From NCBI RefSeq assembly GCF_030316855.1, contig NZ_JASZYR010000003.1, positions 62,001 to 126,000 on the forward strand: DNA of 64,000 bases, read 5' to 3'. The stretch's first letter is position 1, and the number at the start of each line of letters is the position of its first letter. Under the pieces are notes generated by a model that saw only the letters and a program-made list of their open reading frames with translations, did not search any database and was not told where the DNA came from. This DNA is from Variovorax sp. J22P240. Its GTDB lineage: Bacteria; Pseudomonadota; Gammaproteobacteria; Burkholderiales; Burkholderiaceae_C. Position numbers and translations under genes: made by a program. This document shows, piece by piece, positions 55,298 to 62,986 of this stretch.

Positions 55298-56002
55298 ATG
55301 CATGACATCGATCGCACCCAGCTGGAGTACAACCCCGAGTCCAGCTACGAATCCGGCGCCTACGAGTTCGGCCAGCAGGAATGGTCGGGCGAGAGTTACG
55401 GCGAAAGCTACGGCGAGAGCTTCGAGAGCTACGGCGAGACCGTGCTCGGCGAAGCAGAAGAGGCCGAGCTGGCGAGCGAGTTGCTCGAGGTCACGAACGA
55501 GGCCGAGCTGGACCGCTTCCTCGGCAACCTGCTGGGCCGTGCCGCGCGCGCGGTCGGCTCTGCCGTGCGTTCTCCCATCGGGCAGGCCGTGGGCGGCGTG
55601 CTCAAGGGCGTGGCCAAGAAGGCGCTTCCGCTGGCCGGCGGCGCGGTCGGCGCCTACCTGGGTGGTCCACTGGGCGCCAAGATCGGCAGCGGCCTGGCAT
55701 CGGCAGCCGGCAGCGCGCTGGGGCTGGAGGCCGAGTCGCTGGAGCAGGAAGAGCGCGAGTTCGAAGGCGCCAAGCAGTTCGTGCGGCTGGCCGCCGACAC
55801 CGTGAAGCAGGCCACCTCTGCGCCTGCAGGCGCGGACCCGCGCGCGGTGGCGCAAAGCGCTGCGATCTCGGCCGCCCAGAAGTTGGCCCCTGGACTGCTC
55901 AATGCCGCGCGCAGCGCCGCCGGCGGCTCGTCCGGCACGGGCGGCGGCCGCAGCGGCCGCTGGATGCGCCGCGGCAACAAGATCGTGCTCTACGGGGTGT
56001 GA
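55298..56002 (+). CDS. Accessory-operon paralogue 2 (Gly-rich hydrophobic core)
   Basis: 234 aa, no signal peptide. Residues 10-50 are acidic and Tyr/Phe/Ser rich with a short tandem repeat. Residues 52-78 (EAELASELLEVTNEAELDRF) open the shared domain. Residues 98-145 are a glycine-zipper-like hydrophobic core (GGVLKGVAKKALPLAGGAVG, then LGAKIGSGLASAAGSALG). A charged helix EREFEGAKQFVRLAA follows, and the end is GRWMRRGNKIVLYGV. Strong AAGGAGA ribosome site. The core looks able to enter or span a membrane (inference). Function unknown. Confidence 0.75.
   Translation: MHDIDRTQLEYNPESSYESGAYEFGQQEWSGESYGESYGESFESYGETVLGEAEEAELASELLEVTNEAELDRFLGNLLGRAARAVGSAVRSPIGQAVGGVLKGVAKKALPLAGGAVGAYLGGPLGAKIGSGLASAAGSALGLEAESLEQEEREFEGAKQFVRLAADTVKQATSAPAGADPRAVAQSAAISAAQKLAPGLLNAARSAAGGSSGTGGGRSGRWMRRGNKIVLYGV
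55388..55438 (+). repeat. Short in-frame tandem repeat coding GESYGESYGESFESYGE
   Basis: Four imperfect copies of a 12- to 15-base unit encoding G-E-S-Y/F in the N-terminal acidic part of paralogue 2. Probably arose by slippage. Confidence 0.6.
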
Positions 56003-56005
56003 GCG

Positions 56006-57268
56006 ATGACCATCAGCCCCTTCGCCGCATGGATGCTCGCCCAGGAGGCGCGCGCCCTGCTCACGCGCCTGTCCCGGGTCAAGCCCTTCGCGCTGCTCGA
56101 ACCGATGCTGCCGGCCGCCGCGCTCCAGCCCGGCGCGCAGGCCGCGACCGAGCGTTACCTGGTGGCCGGCCGGCGCGAGATGCGCGCGATGGTGCTGGGC
56201 TTTCTCGCCTGGCTGCACGGCGCGCCGGCGCGGCGGGCGAGCGCGGCGGAGGCGCAGCGCCGCTTCACGATCTTGCGCCTCAAGTTCAACGCCGTGCTGA
56301 CGCAGTTCGACCTCTTCAACGACGTCATCTCGCAGCGCAGCGAGCACGACACCGGCGTCTGGCTCTGCGGGCTCGACATCGTCGCCGCCGACGCGCTGGC
56401 GCTGCCGGGCTACTACGAGGTGCCGCCGCTCATGTGCTACCTGGACCGCGGCGTCGGTGCCGCGATCCGTCGCGCGCGGACCCGCCTGCCGGGCGGCGGC
56501 GAGAGCCCGGTGGCGGTGATCCGCGTGCCGCGCGAGCGCATGGTGGGCAGCGGCATCGCCTCGTCGCTGATCCATGAGGTGGGCCACCAGGCCTCGGCAT
56601 TGCTCGATCTCGCGAACTCGCTGCGGCCGCTGCTGCAGGGCATGCAGCGCAGCGGCGGCAATGCCTGGCGGCTGTTCGAGCGCTGGATCGGCGAGATCCT
56701 CAGCGACTTCTGGTCCTGTGCCCGTCTGGGCATCACGGCCACGATGGGGCTGATGGGCGTGGTGAGCCTGCCGCGCGCCTTCATGTTCCGGCTCAACCTG
56801 GACGATCCGCACCCCGTGCCGTGGATCCGCGTGCGGCTCTCCTGCGCAATGGGGATGGCGATGTATCCGCATCCGCAGTGGGCGCGGTTGGCTGCGCTGT
56901 GGGATTCGTACTACCCGCTCGATGGTCTGGACGCCGGCACCCGCCGCCTGTTCGACGAACTGCTGACGGCGATGCCGGGCTTCGTCGGCCTGTTGGTGGA
57001 CCACCGTCCGCGCAGCCTGCGCGGTCGTTCGCTGAGAGAAGCGCTCGGCGTGGCCGAACACCAGCCGGCGCGGCTCTCCGCACTGTTCCAGACCTGGCGC
57101 GGCGCACCGGCGGCGATGTACCGCGCGGGGCCGACGCTGGTGTTCGCGGTGCTGGGCCAGGCCCGTGCCAATGGGCAGCTCACGCCCGAGGAAGAAAGCC
57201 ACCTGTTCGCGAAGCTGCTGACGCACTGGGCGTTGCGCGGCTCGCTGCGCGACGCGAATCCGGCATGA
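56006..57268 (+). CDS. HExxH metalloprotease-like protein (unknown family)
   Basis: 420 aa, no signal peptide, helical. IHEVGHQASALLDL puts a HExxH zinc motif at 190-194; GEILSDFWSCA gives a candidate third ligand Glu at 230 with an Asp three residues on, spacing that fits gluzincin peptidases. A hydrophobic stretch at about 240-255 (GITATMGLMGVVSLP) comes next. I know no family with this whole length. It starts three bases after paralogue 2 stops (GTGAGCGATG), so the two are translated together. It might process other operon products (inference). Confidence 0.65.
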   Translation: MTISPFAAWMLAQEARALLTRLSRVKPFALLEPMLPAAALQPGAQAATERYLVAGRREMRAMVLGFLAWLHGAPARRASAAEAQRRFTILRLKFNAVLTQFDLFNDVISQRSEHDTGVWLCGLDIVAADALALPGYYEVPPLMCYLDRGVGAAIRRARTRLPGGGESPVAVIRVPRERMVGSGIASSLIHEVGHQASALLDLANSLRPLLQGMQRSGGNAWRLFERWIGEILSDFWSCARLGITATMGLMGVVSLPRAFMFRLNLDDPHPVPWIRVRLSCAMGMAMYPHPQWARLAALWDSYYPLDGLDAGTRRLFDELLTAMPGFVGLLVDHRPRSLRGRSLREALGVAEHQPARLSALFQTWRGAPAAMYRAGPTLVFAVLGQARANGQLTPEEESHLFAKLLTHWALRGSLRDANPA

Positions 57269-57290
57269 CCGTTGTTCAAGGAGAACTCAG

Positions 57291-59420
57291 ATGACCACCA
57301 CCCCCTTTGCCACCGGCACCGACCGCCCCGGCATCATTTGCTTCAGCGTTCACGACAACGGCAGACCGCTGTCCGATGCGAGCTGCAGCCTCTTCCGCAT
57401 CGAGCCCGCTCCGCCGGCAGGCAAGAGCGCGAAGCTGGGCCACGTGGATCACTACGTGACCACCGCCAGCACGCAAGGAGACGGGCGCGGCGTGTTTCCC
57501 AAGCAGCCTGCGGGCAACTACCACGTGATCTGCCATCACGTGCCTGAGCCGACCCAGAACCCGTCGCACGTGACGGTGGAGTGCAATGGCGTTCACGACG
57601 TCTGCTTCGAGCTCGGGCTCGACGTCAGGACGACGGCGATGCTGCTGAATCCCGACTGCACGCCCAATCCATGCCGCTCGCCCCAGGTCGGCGACGACGT
57701 CGAGGTGCGCATCGAGTACAACTATTCGGACCAGATCGAGCTGGAGGTCGATGCGCCGGCGAGCATGCGCCCCATCCCCAATGTGCCGAACGCCTGGCGC
57801 TATCACGTTGCCACGACGGGCCTGCAACAGCTCCGCATGGACGCGTTCGTGCCCTTCGTCCCTGTGTCCACCGTGCCCGACGTGCCTGGCGGAAGGAACA
57901 AGGCGGGTCTCGGCGTCGTGGCCGAATTCGAAGGCAGCGAGAAGACACCGCAGCCGGTCACCGGTGACATCGGCGTCGCGCTGCAGCGCACCGCCACCGT
58001 GACGACGTCGGACCTGTCGCTCTGGCAAGGCATCCTCAACAGCACCGGCCAGTTGGCGTTCAACAACTACCTGCACTACATGGACACGCTGTTCTGCGGG
58101 GAGACGGACTCGCCGGACCTGCCTGATTTCGAGCAGGCTCGCTTCCAGGAGAAGCGCCGCACTTTCCGCGAGGAACTCCGCCCGAAGCGGCTGTTGCCGT
58201 TCACGGACTCGGACGCCTACCGTGTGGTCAAGGCGGCGACCGAAGCCTTCGTGATGGTCAACTGCGGCGTGCTGCGGCCGCCACGCCCGTTCGACAGGGA
58301 CGGCGACCTCGCCTACCTGAAGCGCCGCGACCTGCCCCCGCCCGGGCTCGCGGAGGTAGAAACGGTGTTCACCGACCAGTACCTGGTGCCGTTCCGCGGC
58401 GGCAGGGTCCAGGACCGGACGCTCCCCTACCTGGCGGTGATCCGCTCCAAGCTGCCCGACATCGGGATCAAGCTGCAAGGGCTCGACTCCGATCTCGAAA
58501 GCGTCGGCCAGTGCACCGGCATCCTGCAGGAAAAGCTGGCCAACCCTTGCCTGCTCGAACTGATCTGGTCCTACTGGCACGAGGAAGGGATGCTGGTGCA
58601 GACCATGAACAGCATCGCGCGCCGCTTCCAGAACGTGCGTTCGGGTGAGCGCGACCCGCTGGCCAACCTGGAGATCGACCCGCTGCGCCCGCTCAACAAC
58701 GTGCTGTGGGGCTACGTGCAGGACGAGCAGCACCGCCTGAGCATCGTGCGACGCAACTACGAATACGACCATCACTACGGGCTGCGGCTCGAAGGCAAGG
58801 CGGTGCAGCGCATGCAGGCGGCCGACAGCCGCTCGCGATTCATCGAAGCCTTCCACAACCTGCTGCGCTACTGCACCAGCTTCTTCAAGCAGGACGACGA
58901 CACGACGGTCAAGGCCGACGCCTTCCCGGTGCTCAATGCGCTGAAGGAAGTGCACCTGATCCTGTCGCAGGGCGCGCACAACCAGTTCGGCGACCTGCCG
59001 TCCACCGCCCGCATCGAGATGCTGATGCAGCAATGGCTGCTGGCGCGGCCGGAGTTTCGCGAGTTCCTGCCGACCCGCATCATGACCGCCTACCCGGAGC
59101 CCTGGATGGACCGCGTCGATGCGATGAAGAAGGTGCAGGGCTGGACCGACACCAGCGTGCTGCACTTCCGCAACCTGGCGATCTTCGGCGAGCAGGTCCT
59201 GCTGTCGATTCGTTGGGGCCACTGGAGCGATGTGCAGGACCCGCTGCAGGCCTTCAACTGGGCGCGCTTCTTCCGGCCGCAGATCCAGGGCTACAGCCAC
59301 GCCTACCGCTCGGTCACCGGGGTCGAGCTGGCGCTGGAGTCGCCGGATGCGAAGGTCGATGCGACCCTGCCCTCGGTGCTGCTGCAGCGGCGGCTGGCGA
59401 CCCAGCAGCGCGCGGCCTGA
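57291..59420 (+). CDS. Large protein with beta-sandwich N terminus (unknown family)
   Basis: 709 aa, no signal peptide. Residues about 12-110 look like a transthyretin or carboxypeptidase-regulatory domain (GIICFSVHDNGRPLSDA, GDGRGVFPKQPAGNYHVICH). About 110-235 is a second beta-rich part with paired Cys (NPDCTPNPCRSP). From 240 on it is helical with conserved-looking Trp/His/Arg patches: YLHYMDTLFCGE, IWSYWHEEGMLVQTMN, LNNVLWGYVQDEQ, YEYDHHYGL, and LLSIRWGHWSD. No catalytic motif is clear. It is the largest product of the operon and could be a scaffold. AAGGAGA ribosome site. Confidence 0.65.
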   Translation: MTTTPFATGTDRPGIICFSVHDNGRPLSDASCSLFRIEPAPPAGKSAKLGHVDHYVTTASTQGDGRGVFPKQPAGNYHVICHHVPEPTQNPSHVTVECNGVHDVCFELGLDVRTTAMLLNPDCTPNPCRSPQVGDDVEVRIEYNYSDQIELEVDAPASMRPIPNVPNAWRYHVATTGLQQLRMDAFVPFVPVSTVPDVPGGRNKAGLGVVAEFEGSEKTPQPVTGDIGVALQRTATVTTSDLSLWQGILNSTGQLAFNNYLHYMDTLFCGETDSPDLPDFEQARFQEKRRTFREELRPKRLLPFTDSDAYRVVKAATEAFVMVNCGVLRPPRPFDRDGDLAYLKRRDLPPPGLAEVETVFTDQYLVPFRGGRVQDRTLPYLAVIRSKLPDIGIKLQGLDSDLESVGQCTGILQEKLANPCLLELIWSYWHEEGMLVQTMNSIARRFQNVRSGERDPLANLEIDPLRPLNNVLWGYVQDEQHRLSIVRRNYEYDHHYGLRLEGKAVQRMQAADSRSRFIEAFHNLLRYCTSFFKQDDDTTVKADAFPVLNALKEVHLILSQGAHNQFGDLPSTARIEMLMQQWLLARPEFREFLPTRIMTAYPEPWMDRVDAMKKVQGWTDTSVLHFRNLAIFGEQVLLSIRWGHWSDVQDPLQAFNWARFFRPQIQGYSHAYRSVTGVELALESPDAKVDATLPSVLLQRRLATQQRAA

Positions 59421-59441
59421 GACCTCCGCCGGAGCCATGCC

Positions 59442-60548
59442 ATGGCCGACTTCACGAGCGCGCTGTACCTCGGGCTGCGGCATGCGAGCAGTAGCCTGCC
59501 GCCCTGGTTTGCGCTGACGCGGGGACAGCCGGCGGCGCTCGCGGAGCCCGAGGGCGCCGGAGCCGCTGCCGCGGCGCTGGCCCGGCTGCAAGGATTGGCC
59601 GCAGCCACGCTGCTGCCATCGACGCTGCACTTGTTCTGGGACCTGCTGCGGCAGCTGGCGCGCGAGACGCGTTCGGTGCTGCTGCTCGACGCCGGCGCCT
59701 ACCCGATCCTGCACTGGAGCGCGGAGGGCGCGGCCGCGGCCGGTGCCGTGGTGCGCCGCTTCGGCCATCACGACAGCGCCTCGCTGGAGCAACTGGTCCG
59801 GGGCGCGCTGCGCGACGGCCTGCGGCCGGTGGTGGTCTGCGACGGCTTCTGCCCGGGCTGCAACCGGTCGGCACCGCTCGCCGCCTATGCGCGCATCGCG
59901 AGCGAGAGCGGCGGAACGCTGGTCCTCGACGACACTCAGGCGCTCGGCATCCTGGGCCACGGGCCCTCGCCGGCCTGTCCCTTCGGCCATGGCGGAGGCG
60001 GATCGCTCCGCTGGCAGGGCGTCGGCGGCGCGCACATCGCAGTCGGCGCCTCGCTCGCCAAGGGCTTCGGCGCGCCGGTGGCGGCCTTGTCGGGCAGCCA
60101 TGCGCTGGTCGAGCGCTTCCTCCGCGGCAGCGAGACCCGGCTGCACTGCAGTCCGCCGTCGAGCGCGGCGGTGGCTGCCGCACGGCAGGCTGTGGCGCTC
60201 GGCGAGCGATTCGGCGACTGCTGGCGGGCGCGGTTGCTGCGGCTCGTGCTGCGGCTGCGCGAAACGCTGGCGCAGGTAGGGATGGTGCCGGTCGGCCGGG
60301 TGCCGTTCCCGGTGCAGTCCTTCGTGTCGCGTCATGGCCCGGAACTGGCGCCGCTGCTGTGGCGCCGGCTCCACGCCGGCGGCGTGCGCGCCCTCCTGAC
60401 CCGCGGCTGCCCGGGGCTGGCGCCGCGCCTGACCTTCATCGTCACCGCCCGGCACTGCCAGGCGCAGATCGACCGCGTCGCGCAGCTGCTGGCGCGCGCC
60501 GGCCACACCGCGACGCTCTTCGCGCCGCTGACCCACGCCATCCACTAG
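59442..60548 (+). CDS. Fold-type-I PLP enzyme, oxoamine-synthase-like
   Basis: 368 aa. Resembles alpha-oxoamine synthases (BioF, Kbl, HemA): the cofactor Asp block LVLDDTQALGILGHG (about 160-173) and the Schiff-base Lys207 in GASLAKGFGAPVAAL, then SSAAVAAARQA. The usual His of the DDxH block is Gln here, and the N-terminal substrate-binding part is short and Ala/Leu rich. It might join an acyl group to an amino acid, or act as an aminotransferase. In this operon a tailoring step on another product is possible (inference). Confidence 0.75.
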   Translation: MADFTSALYLGLRHASSSLPPWFALTRGQPAALAEPEGAGAAAAALARLQGLAAATLLPSTLHLFWDLLRQLARETRSVLLLDAGAYPILHWSAEGAAAAGAVVRRFGHHDSASLEQLVRGALRDGLRPVVVCDGFCPGCNRSAPLAAYARIASESGGTLVLDDTQALGILGHGPSPACPFGHGGGGSLRWQGVGGAHIAVGASLAKGFGAPVAALSGSHALVERFLRGSETRLHCSPPSSAAVAAARQAVALGERFGDCWRARLLRLVLRLRETLAQVGMVPVGRVPFPVQSFVSRHGPELAPLLWRRLHAGGVRALLTRGCPGLAPRLTFIVTARHCQAQIDRVAQLLARAGHTATLFAPLTHAIH

Positions 60549-60556
60549 GAGCCGTC

Positions 60557-61456
60557 ATGGACCACCCCGCCATCTTTGCCGAGCAGCCTTTCACCGGCAT
60601 GCTCGCGGCCGGACCTTCGCAGGAAGCGTTCGAGATCCTCGATGAAGCATTCGCCGGCGAGATCGGCCGCGGCCGGATGCCGCCGCGGCGCGTTCGCCCG
60701 CAGAGGGCTGCACCGCGCCGGCCACCGGGGCCCGCGCCTCGCGCAGCGCAGCGTCGGCCACCACCACGCCCGCCGCAGCGCCCACGCCCTCGCCCGCGCG
60801 TGCCGCGCCCGCCGATGCCCTGGCCGCCGGTGGGCGGGGGCTACCCGATGCCCTTCGTGGCCGAGCCCTTCGGCGTTCCGCCGGGGTCGGACACTTGGCG
60901 CTGCGTCCAGGAATGCCTGCAACGCGGCCCCGCACCTGCGGCACCAACCGGTGCGGACGCGGCACCGCCCGAAGCCACACCACCGAGCGCGCCTCCGGAC
61001 GCCGGCGCGGGCGCACCGGCAGATGCGCCAGCCGATTCATCGGCAGGCGCGCCGCCCGACGCACCGGCCGAGGAATTCGAGTTCCAGCCGCTTGGCCGCA
61101 GCGCGCCCGAAGGAGAGCTGGCGCCGGGGACGATGAGCCTGGCGGCGGCGATCGCCGATCCGCGTTCGGCCAAAGCCGGCATCTACACGATCTACAAAAG
61201 CGGCGAGCGGCTGTACGTCGGCCGCGCCAACTCGCTGCGGCGCCGGCTGCAGCAGCACCTGTGGTGCCTCACGCACCTGCGGCTCGGCGTCGGCCGCTTC
61301 AGCGTCAAGCTGACGCCGATGGGCGGCGCCACGCCGGCGCAGCTTGGCCGCGTCGAGGCCGCGGTCATCGACCGCTTCGGACGCCGCTCGCAGGGCGGCC
61401 AACTTGCCAACGTCAAGTCGCGCGAATTCGAGCAGGCCTTCGAAGCCTCCTTCTGA
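60557..61456 (+). CDS. GIY-YIG nuclease-domain protein with Pro/Ala-rich linker
   Basis: 299 aa. N-terminal 35 residues are amphipathic, then residues 42-90 are Arg/Pro rich and 125-170 Ala/Pro/Asp rich, unlike ordinary housekeeping proteins. EEFEFQPLG (172-180) is acidic-aromatic. The C-terminal 100 residues are a GIY-YIG domain: AGIYTIYKSGERLYVG (207-222), SLRRRLQQHL with the conserved Arg, and RVEAAVIDRFG with the metal Glu at 267. GIY-YIG domains cut DNA or RNA. As a toxin-like or effector part on a linker, it fits a secreted or injected protein (inference). Confidence 0.75.
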   Translation: MDHPAIFAEQPFTGMLAAGPSQEAFEILDEAFAGEIGRGRMPPRRVRPQRAAPRRPPGPAPRAAQRRPPPRPPQRPRPRPRVPRPPMPWPPVGGGYPMPFVAEPFGVPPGSDTWRCVQECLQRGPAPAAPTGADAAPPEATPPSAPPDAGAGAPADAPADSSAGAPPDAPAEEFEFQPLGRSAPEGELAPGTMSLAAAIADPRSAKAGIYTIYKSGERLYVGRANSLRRRLQQHLWCLTHLRLGVGRFSVKLTPMGGATPAQLGRVEAAVIDRFGRRSQGGQLANVKSREFEQAFEASF

Positions 61457-61492
61457 GCCCCTTCGCGAAGCCATGAGATCAAGGAGACCACC

Positions 61493-62197
61493 ATGCACAC
61501 GCCTTCCTGCCCCTGTCATACCTGCCAAGCGCGCCGCCAGCGCAGCCTTGCCACCCGCGCGCCGATCAGCGAATCCGAGGAGGTCGAGCTCGCGATGGAG
61601 TTGCTCTCCGTCTCGAACGAAGCCGAATGGGAGCAGTTCCTCGGCAAGCTCTTCAAGGGCATCGGCCGCGGCCTCAAGAAAGTCGGCTCCTTCGTCGGCA
61701 GCAAGGTGCTCAAGCCGCTCGGCGGCGCCCTCAAGGGGCTGGCCAAGAAAGCCCTGCCGCTGGTTGGCGGTGCGTTGGGCTCCTTCATCCCGATCCCGGG
61801 GGTCGGCACCGCCATCGGCAGTGCGCTCGGCAGCGCGGTCAGCAAGGCGCTCGAGATGGAATTCGGCGAGATGGAGGCCGAGGAAGCCGAATTCGAGATC
61901 GCGCGGCGCTTCGTGCGGGTCGCTGCCAGTGCGGCGCAGCAAGCCGGCGCCGCGCCGCCCGGCATGCCGCCCGAAGCGGCGGTGCGCCAGGCACTGCTCG
62001 CTGCCGCCCGGGCCCACGTGCCGAGCTTCGCGGCCAATGAGGCCGAATTGATAAGCGAGGCCGAGGCGGAGGCCGAATACGAGGGTGAGGGCGAGTACGG
62101 GGCCGAGTTCGAATCCCAAGGCGAAGCCGGGATCAGCCGCGCGCTGTCCGGCCGCTGGCAGCGTCGCGGGCGCCACATCGTGCTGTTCGGCGCCTGA
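61493..62197 (+). CDS. Accessory-operon paralogue 3 (Gly-rich hydrophobic core)
   Basis: 234 aa, the same length as paralogue 2. N terminus PSCPCHTCQARRQR has three Cys. Then EVELAMELLSVSNEAEWEQFL (30-50), a basic stretch KGIGRGLKKVGSFVGSKVLK, a hydrophobic Gly-rich core GGALKGLAKKALPLVGGALG to AIGSALGSAVSKAL (78-120), helix EEAEFEIARRFVRVAA, a late acidic EAEAEYEGEGEYGAEFES, and end GRWQRRGRHIVLFGA. Core shared with paralogue 2: KALPL-x-GGA. The basic amphipathic plus hydrophobic layout recalls membrane-active peptides. Function unknown. Confidence 0.75.
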   Translation: MHTPSCPCHTCQARRQRSLATRAPISESEEVELAMELLSVSNEAEWEQFLGKLFKGIGRGLKKVGSFVGSKVLKPLGGALKGLAKKALPLVGGALGSFIPIPGVGTAIGSALGSAVSKALEMEFGEMEAEEAEFEIARRFVRVAASAAQQAGAAPPGMPPEAAVRQALLAAARAHVPSFAANEAELISEAEAEAEYEGEGEYGAEFESQGEAGISRALSGRWQRRGRHIVLFGA

Positions 62198-62221
62198 CAC
62201 GAGCCGCAACCGGAGACTGCC

Positions 62222-62962
62222 ATGTACCGCCCGTTCCCGACCCTCGCCGGCCGATCGGCCGAGTTCGAGGAGGAATTCAGCTTCATCGGTTTTCCGAAGC
62301 CGGTGATGGATGCGCTGCGCGCCAAAAACGAGACGCTGGCGATCCAACGCGCCGCCGGCGCCGGCTTCCGCGACGAGAACACCTTGACCGACCTGGTGTT
62401 CTTCTCGCGCCACCCGGAGCGCAACGGGGCGCCGCTGCGCAACAGCGAACCCGGCTTCAACGCCCTGGCCACCGAGTGGGTGGCGATCCGCGACCGCCTG
62501 GTGCGCGCGACGCCGAGGCCCTCGGCGCCGGCCGCACCGGCAACACCGACGACCCCGCCGCCGGGCGCGCCCGACATCGTCAACGTGCGAGGCATCCTGG
62601 TGGCGCGCCAGATCGCGGCACAAGTCGACGCCCTGCTCGCCGCCGCCCAGGCTGACGGCGTGCCGCTCGGCGGCAGCGGCTTCCGCTCGCCGGACGAGCA
62701 AATCGCGGTGCGCAAGAAGAACTGCGGCCCCACGCCCTACGACATCTACGAAAAGTCGGCGAGCCAATGCACACCTCCGACCGCCAAGCCCGGCACGTCG
62801 ATGCACGAGCGCGGGCTGGCGATCGACTTCAAGTACGGCGCGCAGATGGCCGGGCAGTTCAAGGACACGCCCGGCTTCGGCTGGCTGCAGCGCAACGCGG
62901 CGCGCTTCGGATTGAAGAACTACGCGAAAGAGCCGTGGCACTGGTCCACGACCGGCACCTGA
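62222..62962 (+). CDS. M15-family DD-peptidase (VanY-like)
   Basis: 246 aa. N-terminal 120 residues include an acidic-aromatic AEFEEEFSFIGF and a Pro-rich linker. The C-terminal half is a VanY/M15 domain: GSGFRSPDEQ (153-160), zinc His195 and Asp202 in SMHERGLAIDF, and His240 in WHWS. Such enzymes cut D-Ala-D-Ala or D-Ala-meso-DAP-type bonds in peptidoglycan. There is no signal peptide, although its substrate is in the periplasm, so it would need another route out. GGAG ribosome site before the ATG. Confidence 0.88.
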   Translation: MYRPFPTLAGRSAEFEEEFSFIGFPKPVMDALRAKNETLAIQRAAGAGFRDENTLTDLVFFSRHPERNGAPLRNSEPGFNALATEWVAIRDRLVRATPRPSAPAAPATPTTPPPGAPDIVNVRGILVARQIAAQVDALLAAAQADGVPLGGSGFRSPDEQIAVRKKNCGPTPYDIYEKSASQCTPPTAKPGTSMHERGLAIDFKYGAQMAGQFKDTPGFGWLQRNAARFGLKNYAKEPWHWSTTGT

Positions 62963-62986
62963 GCCTCGGGTGCGAGGAGACACACC

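Noticed and set aside
61493..61530. CPCHTC at the N terminus of paralogue 3 as a lanthipeptide or zinc-finger leader
   Set aside because: No modification enzyme nearby and only three Cys; not enough to support either.
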